A stretch of DNA of 64,000 nucleotides from an uncultured Oscillospiraceae bacterium. Lineage in GTDB: Bacteria; Bacillota; Clostridia; Oscillospirales; Ruminococcaceae. The number at the start of each line of letters is the position of its first letter. Position 1 is the first letter of the stretch. The DNA lies in assembly GCA_910584715.1 (NCBI GenBank), contig CAJUAN010000003.1:95361-159360 (forward strand). Reading direction: 5' to 3'. Positions 33,830-42,269 of this stretch are shown piece by piece. The position numbers were made by a program, and so were the translations under genes. The notes beneath the pieces are model-generated. The model was given only the letters and a program-made list of their open reading frames with translations, was not told where the DNA came from and did not search any database.

Positions 33830-34215
33830 CGCAACACCACATCAACACCGTCTTCATCGGGAGCGTTTTTTACCGTAACCGCCGTTCGGTTCGGTACACA
33901 TATTATCGCCTCTCCCGCGCGGGAAACGCTTCCCGTCCGCATACATATTTTATCGGGACAGCCGCTTTCTCTTACGGATATCCCGCCGTTTTCCACAGTG
34001 AAAACCATGCCGCCTGTCTCCGGAAACGAGTAATCTCCCGATCGATCAAGTGAAATTTCCGCAATAGTCTCTCCGCCGCATGAGATCACGGCGTATGGTT
34101 TATCCCCCGAAAAAATTCCTGTTACAAAATAAACGGCAGCAGCCGCGGCAAGTACAGCGGCTATCAAAACAATATCCCTTGCTCGGATAAGCTTTCTGTC
34201 CTCATTTATATTCAT
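33826..34215 (-). CDS. NusG domain II-containing membrane-anchored protein
   Basis: The 129-residue protein has one N-terminal membrane helix (about 14-33) and an external NusG-II-like beta domain with the pattern VENGGISVRESGCPDKICMRTGSVSRAGEAIICVPN. The two Cys around PDKI (about residues 85 and 90) are a hallmark of this family and may be redox active. It overlaps apbE by 14 bases upstream and the Gx gene by 4 bases downstream, so all three are one translationally coupled operon. Confidence 0.92.
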   Translation of the reverse strand: MNINEDRKLIRARDIVLIAAVLAAAAAVYFVTGIFSGDKPYAVISCGGETIAEISLDRSGDYSFPETGGMVFTVENGGISVRESGCPDKICMRTGSVSRAGEAIICVPNRTAVTVKNAPDEDGVDVVLR

Positions 34216-35221
34216 AGTAAAAACCGCCGCTTTCGTTAAGCTCTAACCCCTCGCAGTTCGAGTACACTCCACCGTCCGCCGAAACTGCCGTCACACGAAA
34301 ATCCTCACAGGCAAGCCACTTGTCAATATTTTCGGTACCCTCGGAAAAAATCATGGTTGCAAGGAAATCCGACAATATGCCGCCGTCCGGAACGTCAGCC
34401 GGAACGATGACCGTTGCCGAAGCAAGGTCGGTCTCAACGGGTCTGCCCGTTGTCATATCCATAATATGGCAGTATTTATCGTCCGTACCCTCGGGTGAAA
34501 AGTACCGCTCATATCCTCCGCTTGTGGAAATAAAGGCGGCTTCGGTTTCGATTATACCCGCATAGCCTTCGCCGGTCAAAGGATTTGTCAGACCCGTGCG
34601 GAACGGCTTGCCGCCGGGCTTTTTTCCGTACATAAGGGTAGTCGAGCTGAGAGATATGATCCCGTAGTCTATATCTTTTGTATCATTTTTTTCCAAGATT
34701 TCAAAAACCTTGTCGCATGCGTATCCCTTTGATACCGCCCCGAAATCAAGCATTGCGCCGGGAGGGATCGTTTCGGTAAGCGCGTCGGGAAGTTCGGCAA
34801 GAACCGCGGCAATCTCTTCGTCCGCGGGCACTTTGGGACTCTCCGCGGAAATTCCCCACAGCTTGGTAAGTTTACCGCAGAATACATTGATACCGTTTCC
34901 GTAACGCCTGTTAAGCTCATGGGTTTTACTCAGACAGTCGGAGTACAGGCGATTCTGCGGAAGTTCGGCGGCCGTCATATCGTAGCACAGTTCAAAACCC
35001 GCACTCATCTCACTAAGTATACTTTCGACCTCCGAAAGAACGTCCTCCGAATCGCTGCCGCACACCGTGACCTGAGAATAAGTATCAAAAACAAAGCTTT
35101 GAGAGGAGGCTGTATTACCCACAGCCGAGCATGAGCAAAACAAAGCCGCCGAAGCAGCGGCAGAAGCAATACCGATAATTTTATGGTGCAGATGGTGCAG
35201 ACGGAAAAAAAGCCCCGCCAA
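34202..35221 (-). CDS. apbE: FAD:protein FMN transferase, lipoprotein type
   Basis: The enzyme attaches FMN from FAD to a Ser/Thr of partner proteins outside the membrane. Seen are a signal sequence ending near ALFCSCSA (lipobox-like), SFVFDTYSQVTVCG, MLDFGAVSKGYACDKV (the FAD-binding block, about residue 175) and CHIMDMTTGRPVETDLASATVI with the metal-binding Asp. The start is uncertain: a GTG at 35228-35230 overlaps GGAGG, while the TTG at 35219-35221 has it at eight bases, so TTG is chosen (339 residues). Natural targets in this genome are RnfG and RnfD, which both carry the target threonine. The promoter is covered by a palindrome. Confidence 0.93.
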   Translation of the reverse strand: MAGLFFRLHHLHHKIIGIASAAASAALFCSCSAVGNTASSQSFVFDTYSQVTVCGSDSEDVLSEVESILSEMSAGFELCYDMTAAELPQNRLYSDCLSKTHELNRRYGNGINVFCGKLTKLWGISAESPKVPADEEIAAVLAELPDALTETIPPGAMLDFGAVSKGYACDKVFEILEKNDTKDIDYGIISLSSTTLMYGKKPGGKPFRTGLTNPLTGEGYAGIIETEAAFISTSGGYERYFSPEGTDDKYCHIMDMTTGRPVETDLASATVIVPADVPDGGILSDFLATMIFSEGTENIDKWLACEDFRVTAVSADGGVYSNCEGLELNESGGFYYEYK

Positions 35222-35241
35222 AAGGCTCACCTCCGAAATAA

Positions 35242-35282
35242 GCGTATAATAGTATTTTACTATAATACGCGGCTGTAGTCAA
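35242..35282 (-). promoter_or_regulatory. apbE operon promoter with palindromic operator
   Basis: TTGACT (35277-35282), a 17-bp spacer and TAAAAT (35254-35259). A 29-bp inverted repeat (35242-35270, 13-base arms with one mismatch, ending GCG/CGC) covers the -10, the position of a repressor site. Confidence 0.65.
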
Positions 35283-35444
35283 TAGCGGACAGGAATTTAC
35301 CGTAAAAGTAAATATATTATGCTAAAATTGATCTCATGTTAATAACCAATTAAAAAGCGTATCAAAGACAATCAAAAATTTGCACAGATTTTTTCTGCGC
35401 TTTTATTTGGTTATTTAAAATCAGCGGCAAATCTTAAAAATTTG

Positions 35445-35473
35445 TTGAAATTTCTGCCGAAACGTGATATAAT
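35445..35473 (+). promoter_or_regulatory. Promoter of the 47-residue NPATG gene
   Basis: TTGAAA (35445-35450), a 17-bp spacer and TATAAT (35468-35473). Confidence 0.78.
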
Positions 35474-35514
35474 AATATAACAATATAAATCCAATAGGAA
35501 AGGGGATAATTTCC

Positions 35515-35658
35515 ATGCCGTTTACATTTCTTGCTTCGGTAAATCCCGCTACGGGTAACGTCTCCGCAGTGACATATATTATAATAATTGCCGCGGCAGC
35601 CGTACTTATCGCCGGCGCGGTAATAGCGGGAATAGTTTCCAAAAAGAAGAAAAAATAA
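35515..35658 (+). CDS. 47-residue protein with NPATG motif, membrane helix and pentalysine tail
   Basis: A tiny gene with its own promoter and AAAGGGG upstream of the ATG. The protein starts PFTFLASV, has NPATG at residues 10-14, a polar spacer, one membrane helix (about 20-41, YIIIIAAAAVLIAG then AVIAGIV) and ends in five lysines. Motif, helix and basic tail in this order are exactly the layout of a sortase sorting signal, but there is no signal peptide and no surface domain in front. It could be a free sorting-signal peptide, a substrate-like regulator, or an unrelated tail-anchored miniprotein. No sortase gene is in the window. Confidence 0.72.
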   Translation: MPFTFLASVNPATGNVSAVTYIIIIAAAAVLIAGAVIAGIVSKKKKK

Positions 35659-35751
35659 TAAAGGATATGCGTTCTGCGTGGTGTTTTTATACAAAATTAT
35701 TGCCGAAACCTTTGCCCCAGTCACCAAAACGCCGAACATTTCTTTTTGGTA

Positions 35752-35780
35752 TTTACTTTACCGCAAGGTTATGCTATTAT
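35752..35780 (+). promoter_or_regulatory. Promoter of the amino-acid binding lipoprotein gene
   Basis: TTTACT (35752-35757), a 17-bp spacer and TATTAT (35775-35780), about 40 bases before the start codon. Confidence 0.55.
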
Positions 35781-35818
35781 ACTAAAGCAAAGTAATTATC
35801 TGAAAGGAAGCTTTATTT

Positions 35819-36676
35819 ATGAAAAAGAATCTTATTAAGGCTCTTGCGGCTCTGGCTCTGGCTCCCGCAATGCTGCTTGCAGGCTGCTCCTCCGACGGAA
35901 ACGGCGATACTCCCGAAAACACCTCCGCTGCCGTTAATGACGGCAATTCTGACGGCGCCGGCGAGGACAAATCCCTTCAAAACGTTATTGATTCCGGAAA
36001 ATTCGTTCTCGGTCTCGACGCTACATTCAAGCCCATGGGCTTCACGGACGAGCAGGACAATATTGTCGGCTTCGATATCGACCTGGCAGAGGAAGTTTGC
36101 AGCCGTCTCGGCGTCGAGCTTGTAAAGCAGCCCGTTGACTGGGATACCAAGGAGCAGGATCTTAACGCAGGCAAGATAGACTGCATTTGGAACGGTCTTT
36201 CCATTAACGAGGAAAGACAGGAGATCATGAATCTTTCCGACCCCTATATGAAGAACGACATGATCTTCGTTGTTAAAAAGGACAGCGAGATAGCGACGCA
36301 GGCAGACCTTGACGGCAAGGCTGTAGCGGTACAGAGCGGTTCGACGGCTCAGGAGATACTTAACGAGTCGGGTCTTAACATTACCGCAACAGAGCTTGCA
36401 ACAAATGTTGAATGTCTCCAGCAGCTTGACCTTGACCTTGTTGACGCTGTTTTCCTTGACAGCGTTGTTGCAAACTATGAGATATCCACTACCGGCAAGG
36501 ATTACGCCATACTCCCCGACGGACTTTCACCCGAGGAGTACGCTATAGGTTTCCGCAAGGGCGACCAGGCTCTCCGCGACGAAGTTCAGAAAATCCTTTC
36601 AGAAATGAAGGCTGACGGAAAGGTTGAGGAAATTTCAACCAAGTGGTTCGGTTCCGACATCACAACAATAAAGTAA
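35819..36676 (+). CDS. Amino-acid ABC transporter substrate-binding lipoprotein (family 3)
   Basis: The 285-residue protein has a lipobox LAGC (Cys about residue 23), an acidic Ser/Asn/Asp-rich linker, then a family 3 solute-binding fold: FVLGLDATFKPMGFTDEQDN, IVGFDIDLAEEVCSRLGVEL, DCIWNGLSINEERQEIMNLS and a second lobe with GKAVAVQSGSTAQEIL. Asp in GFDIDLA and Arg in ERQE match ligands for amino-acid carboxylate and amine groups. AAAGGAAG precedes the ATG. It is isolated between terminators with no permease or ATPase gene, so its partners must be encoded elsewhere. Confidence 0.92.
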   Translation: MKKNLIKALAALALAPAMLLAGCSSDGNGDTPENTSAAVNDGNSDGAGEDKSLQNVIDSGKFVLGLDATFKPMGFTDEQDNIVGFDIDLAEEVCSRLGVELVKQPVDWDTKEQDLNAGKIDCIWNGLSINEERQEIMNLSDPYMKNDMIFVVKKDSEIATQADLDGKAVAVQSGSTAQEILNESGLNITATELATNVECLQQLDLDLVDAVFLDSVVANYEISTTGKDYAILPDGLSPEEYAIGFRKGDQALRDEVQKILSEMKADGKVEEISTKWFGSDITTIK

Positions 36677-36686
36677 ATTTCACTTG

Positions 36687-36723
36687 AACAGGACAGAACG
36701 GTCAGCCGTACTGTCCTGTTTTT
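36687..36723 (+). terminator. Terminator of the binding-lipoprotein gene
   Basis: Arms AACAGGACAG / CTGTCCTGTT with an inner ACGG/CCGT pair and a T5 run. Confidence 0.85.
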
Positions 36724-36735
36724 ACAAAAAACAAA

Positions 36736-36771
36736 AATTCGGCGGAGAACATTTCTGTGCTCCGCCGAATT
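36736..36771. terminator. Terminator of the copA-copZ operon
   Basis: Arms AATTCGGCGGA / TCCGCCGAATT (11 bp) with T/A-rich flanks; it ends right at the copZ stop and functions for the minus strand. Confidence 0.8.
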
Positions 36772-36972
36772 TTATTGGATACCGGTCACATTGTAACCCT
36801 CGTCCTCAATAGCTGACTTTAGTTCAGCATCGGACTTATCAGTATCGCACACAGCATATCCGCCGTCCAGGGAAACATCGACGCTTGACGCGCCAAGTCC
36901 CTCCAAAGCTTCCTTTACATGAGCAACGCAGTGCTCACAGGACATACCTTCAATTGCGATTTTCTTTTTCAT
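36772..36972 (-). CDS. copZ: Copper chaperone (heavy-metal-associated domain)
   Basis: The 66-residue protein is a single HMA fold with the copper motif GMSCEHC (about residues 7-13) and the expected beta-alpha-beta pattern ending AIEDEGYNV. It delivers Cu(I) to the P-type ATPase encoded directly upstream on the same strand. The ATG at 36970-36972 is preferred, as GGAGG stands ten bases upstream while an in-frame ATG at 36981 is too close to it. Confidence 0.93.
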   Translation of the reverse strand: MKKKIAIEGMSCEHCVAHVKEALEGLGASSVDVSLDGGYAVCDTDKSDAELKSAIEDEGYNVTGIQ

Positions 36973-37023
36973 CTGTACCATTCCTCCCTTTAAGAAATTA
37001 TGAAATCAGAGAATAGAGGTCAT

Positions 37024-39237
37024 TCATTTGGTTTCCCCTATCTTTACCGTTTTTAAGCGCAGCGCGTTAGACACTACAGATACGGAGCTTAAGCTCATTG
37101 CCGCCGCTGCTATCATGGGGTTGAGCAGCGGTCCGCCGAAAATATGCAGCACTCCCATTGCAACAGGGATACCAAGCGTGTTATAGCCGAACGCCCAGAA
37201 CAGGTTCTGCTTGATATTGCGAATCGTTGCTTTTGAAAGCCGTATCGCCTTGCATACGTCCCGCAGGTCGTCCTTTATGAGAACTATATCCGCGCATTCT
37301 ATAGCGACGTCGGTGCCCTGACCGACGGCAATGCCCACGTCCGCCTGAGTGAGAGCCACAGCGTCGTTTATGCCGTCCCCCGCCATTGCCGTGACTTCGC
37401 CCTCCTGCTGAAGCTTTTTGATGTGCTCCGCTTTTTCCTCAGGCAGCACCTCGGCGATAAAGCTGTCGATATTCAGTTCTCCCGCAACAGCCCGCGCGGT
37501 GCGTGAGTTGTCTCCTGTCAGCATCAGGGTCTTTATTCCCATTCTGTGCAGCTCGGCTATGGCTTCAAGACTTTCTTTTTTTATAGTATCGGCGGCGGCG
37601 ATAAGTCCTATAAAGTTACCGTCCGCGGCGCAGTACATAGGCGTTTTACCAAGATCCGCAAGCCGTTCGGCGCGTTCCGTAAAGTCTTCGGGGACGGCGA
37701 CAGAAGCCTCGTCCATAAGCCTGCGGTTCCCCACAAGAAGCTTTTTGCCGTCAACCTCCGCGGAAATTCCCTTTCCCTCAAGGTTAGTGTAGTTTTCGGC
37801 TGAAGACAGTTCAAGCTTGTTTTTTACCGCGTACTGAACAACAGCCTCGCTTAGAGGGTGCCCCGAAGCGGCTTCCGCGGAAGCTGCCAGCCTTGCCAGT
37901 TCGTCCTTTTCAATGCCGCTTGGCAGGATATCTGTCAGGGACGGTTTTCCCTCGGTAAGGGTGCCCGTCTTGTCAAAGACCACCGTGGTTATCTTGCAAG
38001 CCTGTTCAAGAGGCTGACCGCCCTTTATCAGTATTCCGTTTTCCGCGCCCTTGCCCGTGCCTACCATTATCGCCGTGGGAGTGGCGAGTCCCAGAGCGCA
38101 GGGGCAGGCTATAACAAGCACGCTGATAAGGATAGTCACGCAGAACTCTCCGCTTTCCCCTGCGATAAGCCAGCCCAGCGAAGCTATCACCGCGAGAGCG
38201 AGCACCGCCGGCACAAAGTACGCCGAAATAACGTCCGCAAGCCGCGCAATGGGAGCCTTGGAGCCCTGGGCTTCCTCCACAAATTTTATTATGCGGGACA
38301 AAGCCGTGTCCTCGCCCACCTTTTCCGAACGGTACTTAAAGTATCCGTTTTTGTTCAAAGTCGCGCCCACGACCTTGTCCCCAACCTTTTTCTCAATGGG
38401 GACGCTTTCGCCGGTCAGCATGGATTCGTCCACCACCGCGCCGCCCTCTACGATCTCGCCGTCAACGGCAATGCTTTCGCCCGAGCGGGACACAACGATG
38501 TCCCCCACCTTTACCTGACTGAGAGCCACCTCAAGCTCCTTGTCTCCCCGCATTACAAAGGCGGTCTTGGGGGCGAGGTTCATCAGCTTTTTGACTGACT
38601 CGTCCGTCTTGCCCTTGGAGCGTGCTTCAAGGTACTTGCCCAGCGTTATGAGGGTCAGAATAGTGGCGCAGGACTCGAAATAAAGGTGCATGGCGTATTC
38701 GGTCTCGCCCTGCGCTATCTTGTACATGGCGTAAAAGCCGTACACCAGAGCCGCCGTCGAGCCAAGGGCGATAAGGCTGTCCATGTTGGGGGACAGCCTG
38801 AAAAGGTTGCGGAAGCCGTCCCAAAAGAATTTCCACCCGATCACTATTACCGGAACGGTCAGCAAAAGCTGCGCCAGTGCGAAATTCATGGGATTGCTGT
38901 GGGGTTCGATCAGGTCGGGCAGGGGCATGCCTATCATGTGTCCCATGCTGACGGTAAGCAGCGGTACAGCAAACAGCAGCGAAAGTACCAGCCGTATCAG
39001 CATTACCTTGTCGTGTGGCATTTTCGCCTTGGCGTTTTTGTCTGCAAAGGCGTAGCCCGCCTTTACCACGGCTGCCTCCACCTCTTTTGCGCTTACCTTT
39101 TCCGAGTCCACCGTCAGGGACTCGGCGGCAAAGTTCACGCTTGCGTCGGAAACTCCGTCAAGCTTTTTGACGAAGCGTTCTATCCTCGCGGCGCAGGCGG
39201 CGCAGGTCATGCCCGAAATTTTATAGGTTTTTTTCAT
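37024..39237 (-). CDS. copA: Copper-exporting P1B-type ATPase
   Basis: The 737-residue pump has one N-terminal HMA domain (GMTCAACAAR, residues 9-18), helices with SPNMDSLIALGS, the actuator motif DESMLTGESVPIEK, the Cu-binding CPC at 378-380 (IACPCALGLATP) and the phosphorylated Asp422 in VVFDKTGTLTEG. The nucleotide domain with the diagnostic SGHPLSEAV and hinge MAGDGINDAVALTQADVG follows, and the last helices carry MSLSSVSVVSNALRL. CPC plus the YN/MxxSS motifs identify a Cu(I) exporter. AAAGGAAG precedes the ATG. It is 51 bases before copZ. No regulator gene (CsoR/CopY) is adjacent. Confidence 0.96.
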   Translation of the reverse strand: MKKTYKISGMTCAACAARIERFVKKLDGVSDASVNFAAESLTVDSEKVSAKEVEAAVVKAGYAFADKNAKAKMPHDKVMLIRLVLSLLFAVPLLTVSMGHMIGMPLPDLIEPHSNPMNFALAQLLLTVPVIVIGWKFFWDGFRNLFRLSPNMDSLIALGSTAALVYGFYAMYKIAQGETEYAMHLYFESCATILTLITLGKYLEARSKGKTDESVKKLMNLAPKTAFVMRGDKELEVALSQVKVGDIVVSRSGESIAVDGEIVEGGAVVDESMLTGESVPIEKKVGDKVVGATLNKNGYFKYRSEKVGEDTALSRIIKFVEEAQGSKAPIARLADVISAYFVPAVLALAVIASLGWLIAGESGEFCVTILISVLVIACPCALGLATPTAIMVGTGKGAENGILIKGGQPLEQACKITTVVFDKTGTLTEGKPSLTDILPSGIEKDELARLAASAEAASGHPLSEAVVQYAVKNKLELSSAENYTNLEGKGISAEVDGKKLLVGNRRLMDEASVAVPEDFTERAERLADLGKTPMYCAADGNFIGLIAAADTIKKESLEAIAELHRMGIKTLMLTGDNSRTARAVAGELNIDSFIAEVLPEEKAEHIKKLQQEGEVTAMAGDGINDAVALTQADVGIAVGQGTDVAIECADIVLIKDDLRDVCKAIRLSKATIRNIKQNLFWAFGYNTLGIPVAMGVLHIFGGPLLNPMIAAAAMSLSSVSVVSNALRLKTVKIGETK

Positions 39238-39341
39238 TGAAAGCTTCCTTTACACATATAAACTATACTAATATTGTATATTTATACTTTTAACAAATAT
39301 ACATGGATTTGCTAAAAAATATTTAAAACAGGCAATTAATG

Positions 39342-41090
39342 TCAGTTTTGCTCCTCCCCGTTGGGGTCGAGGGGCGTAACGTAAAGAGTACGGTTATTGG
39401 TAAAGATGACCATTCCCGGCTTGGCGCCGGAGGGCTTTTTCACGAACCGCACGGGAACATAGTCCACGGGCACCTGCGAGGAGCTTTTCGCTCTGCTGTG
39501 GAAAGCCGCAACCCGCGCCGCCCACATCACCGTACTGTCGGGGACTTCCTTTCCCTCCGCGCGGATAATGACGTGAGAGCCGGTTATATCCTTTGTGTGA
39601 AGCCATATGTCGGTCTTGTCCGCGGTCTTTGTGGTAAGCTGATCGTTCTGCTTGTTGTTCCTGCCGACGAGAACCGTGAAGCCGTCTGGAGACGTAAATT
39701 CCAGCGGCGGACGGCTCTTGGGCGGCTTGCCCTTCAGCTTTGACGACCTGATATATCCCTGCTCCGAAAGCTCCTGCCGAAGCTCGTTTACCTCGTCCTC
39801 GCTCTGGGTTCGGGTCAGCGCGTCGAAAACGCTGTCGATATAGGCAAGCTCCTCTTCGCCCTTGGCTATCTGTTCGGTAAGAATTTTCTCGGCTGTGTCG
39901 GCTTTGCGGTACTCCGAATAATACTTCTGCATATTCTTTGAGGGCGTGAGCATGGGGTCAAGCTTAATTTTGATCTCGGGGCAGCCGTCCTCGTAGAAGT
40001 TTTCCACGGCAACGCTGCTCATGCCCTTTTCGATCCGGTACAGATTTGCCGAGATAAGGTCGCCCATAAGCTTCAGCTTGTCACGCTCCGCGGAGACTTT
40101 AAGCTCCTCACGCTGATTGGCAAGTCGTCTTGCGGTACGCTCCGAAACGTTCTGGAGCAGCTTGTAAAGATCCTGCGAACGCTGCTTCATGCGGGAAACG
40201 CTGTCCCGCTCCGCGTAGAAAAAGTCCAGCAATTCGCACGCCGAGGACATTTCTTTAGTCGTCATCAGCCCGCCGTACTGGAGTATAGGCATAAAGGAAA
40301 AATCCTTTAACCCGCCCTCCGGGTCCTTTAGGACGGTAAAGACGCACTTTCCCTCTCTGCATTCGCGGGCTGTCTGCTCTACCGCAAACGCCAGACGTTC
40401 CAAGGTTTCGCCGCGGATATCGCTTTTCGCCGCGTCGTTTCCCTTTGCGGCATAGTATACCCATTCGCGGGCGACGATAGGCGAAATTCCCTCGAAAATT
40501 TTTACCAAAGATTTTGCCGCGTCCCCGTCGGGCAGGGCTCCCAGGGACGTTTCGATATCCCCCGCTGTGCAGGTTCTGAAATCAAGGCGTTCTCCCCGGG
40601 GCGGGTAACTGTAGGTCATGCCCGGCAGCACCGGTCTTTCCCGGGACATTTCCGGATCTACCCTTTTTATGCTGTCGATAATTTTTCCCTCGGCGTTTAT
40701 CATTACGATATTTGAGCAGCGGCCCATTATTTCCGCCGCAAGAGTTACCGTGACCATATCGCCAAGCTCGTTCATAGCCTCGAAATCAAAGTACAAAATA
40801 CGTTCAAGACCGTCCTGACGGATACCCAAAAGCCTGCCGTTTCCCAGATGCTTTCGCATGAGCATACAGAACATAGGCGGTACTTTCGGGTTTTCTATTG
40901 ATTTTTTCGTGATATGCACACGCGCCGAGCCCGCCGAAGCGGAAAACAGCAGCTTTTCATTCCCGCCGCGGGTGCGCAGAGCTATCACTATCTCCTCCCG
41001 TGAGGGCTGGCTTATTTTGTCCACCCTGCCGCCGACAAGAGGTTCAAGCTCTTTTTTTACCATGCTGAGAAATGCGCCGTCCAAAGCCAT
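39342..41090 (-). CDS. rqcH: Ribosome quality control protein RqcH (NFACT family)
   Basis: The 582-residue protein binds obstructed 50S subunits and recruits tRNA-Ala to add alanine tails to stalled peptides. Seen are the NFACT-N start MALDGAFLSMVKKEL, GRVDKISQPSREEIVIAL, HhH-type middle region, a long coiled coil (about 270-430, MKQRSQDLYKLLQNVSERT and later KADTAEKILTEQIAKGEEEL) and the C-terminal NFACT-R domain DIWLHTKDITGSHVIIR. Length is normal. GGAGG is ten bases before the ATG and lies inside the last codons of the preceding membrane-protein gene, so they are coupled. Confidence 0.95.
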   Translation of the reverse strand: MALDGAFLSMVKKELEPLVGGRVDKISQPSREEIVIALRTRGGNEKLLFSASAGSARVHITKKSIENPKVPPMFCMLMRKHLGNGRLLGIRQDGLERILYFDFEAMNELGDMVTVTLAAEIMGRCSNIVMINAEGKIIDSIKRVDPEMSRERPVLPGMTYSYPPRGERLDFRTCTAGDIETSLGALPDGDAAKSLVKIFEGISPIVAREWVYYAAKGNDAAKSDIRGETLERLAFAVEQTARECREGKCVFTVLKDPEGGLKDFSFMPILQYGGLMTTKEMSSACELLDFFYAERDSVSRMKQRSQDLYKLLQNVSERTARRLANQREELKVSAERDKLKLMGDLISANLYRIEKGMSSVAVENFYEDGCPEIKIKLDPMLTPSKNMQKYYSEYRKADTAEKILTEQIAKGEEELAYIDSVFDALTRTQSEDEVNELRQELSEQGYIRSSKLKGKPPKSRPPLEFTSPDGFTVLVGRNNKQNDQLTTKTADKTDIWLHTKDITGSHVIIRAEGKEVPDSTVMWAARVAAFHSRAKSSSQVPVDYVPVRFVKKPSGAKPGMVIFTNNRTLYVTPLDPNGEEQN

Positions 41091-41092
41091 AA

Positions 41093-42265
41093 TTATTCGT
41101 CCTCCAAAGTTAATGCGCCGACCGTTACGGTCAGTCTGAAAGGTTCGCTGTCGGAAGCCTTTGTGATTTCCGCAGAGACCTCAAACGTCCGCTCGTCGAT
41201 CTCCTCTTCAAAAGAATTTTCAATACTCCGACCGCCCTCGTAGGAGACGTACTCCCCTATATCGAAAGCAAGATCGTCATACATTTTTTTCAGCTTTCTG
41301 CGGATACCGAAATGATTCACCACGTCAAAGGCGAGGTCCATTTCCTCCAGTACCGCAAGGATATCCACACCGCGGATATCCTCCGTCTCGATCACCTTTT
41401 CATCGTGGAAACGCTCGTCTGCTTCGATACAGAAATCGTACGGCTCTATAAAGGGCTTTTCTTCGTCGTTTTCGGCATCTTCAGCGGTCTCGGCAGCGGA
41501 ATTTTGCTCTTTTGGAGATACTCCGAGGATCATATAGGCGGCTGTAAATGTGATCCATACCATAATAGAATACGGTATCAGAATAAGAATGAAATTAAAA
41601 AAGCCTGCTGCGTACACGACAGCTTTGCCGGCGCGTACCATATTGTAAATATCGTCCTTATAAAACGTCAGGACTAAAGCGTTTATCCCCATGTCGGCAG
41701 CCTTAAGAAGTATAAGAACTATCATAAATTTAAATCCGCGCTTGACCGATCTTTTTATCGCAAAAACCAGACCCTCCGACGGACTTTCGGCATAAGCGTA
41801 AGGCGTAAGGAAAAACAGTTCGCTTAAAACCAATATAACTAACGCTATTACAGCGGCAACAAAAAGAGCGCCCGTATTCTCGTTACGAGAAGCAAAAATG
41901 CTGAAAATAGTCAAGCTTGAAAACATACGCATTGAAAAATCCGCAGCTGCCAGCGATATAAGATACGCCGCGGCGGACTTTACAAATCCCGAAGCGCTTC
42001 GGTAAAAGTCAAAAACTGTCAGTATATGAGGTCTTCCGCCATTCACGCGTTCAAAGCAGAACCTGTAAAATCCTATATACAGCGGAGAAACAGCTAAAGT
42101 GATAACTACTCTTAAAAACACTGTAATGCCGTTCCAAGCCATACTTTCGGAATGTATAGCAGCCATGTGTAATCGGTTTGTAATGTTGCTCGCCGTCATT
42201 AAAACGATTTGAAAAACATATATAAACGGAAGCACCTTTGTAAACGACGTTTTAATTTTATTCAT
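41093..42265 (-). CDS. Multispanning membrane protein with acidic cytosolic tail
   Basis: No certain family; the helix pattern resembles DUF975-like integral proteins. The 390-residue protein has about six membrane helices (residues 12-250) with AIKRSVKRGFKFMIVLILL after helix 4, then an acidic C-terminal domain (about 255-390) containing EDIRGVDILAVLEEMDLAFDV. GGGGG lies upstream of the ATG. It ends two bases before rqcH and begins four bases after the rlmA-like gene, so it sits in a run of tightly packed genes from trmK to rqcH. Confidence 0.83.
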   Translation of the reverse strand: MNKIKTSFTKVLPFIYVFQIVLMTASNITNRLHMAAIHSESMAWNGITVFLRVVITLAVSPLYIGFYRFCFERVNGGRPHILTVFDFYRSASGFVKSAAAYLISLAAADFSMRMFSSLTIFSIFASRNENTGALFVAAVIALVILVLSELFFLTPYAYAESPSEGLVFAIKRSVKRGFKFMIVLILLKAADMGINALVLTFYKDDIYNMVRAGKAVVYAAGFFNFILILIPYSIMVWITFTAAYMILGVSPKEQNSAAETAEDAENDEEKPFIEPYDFCIEADERFHDEKVIETEDIRGVDILAVLEEMDLAFDVVNHFGIRRKLKKMYDDLAFDIGEYVSYEGGRSIENSFEEEIDERTFEVSAEITKASDSEPFRLTVTVGALTLEDE

Positions 42266-42269
42266 TTTG

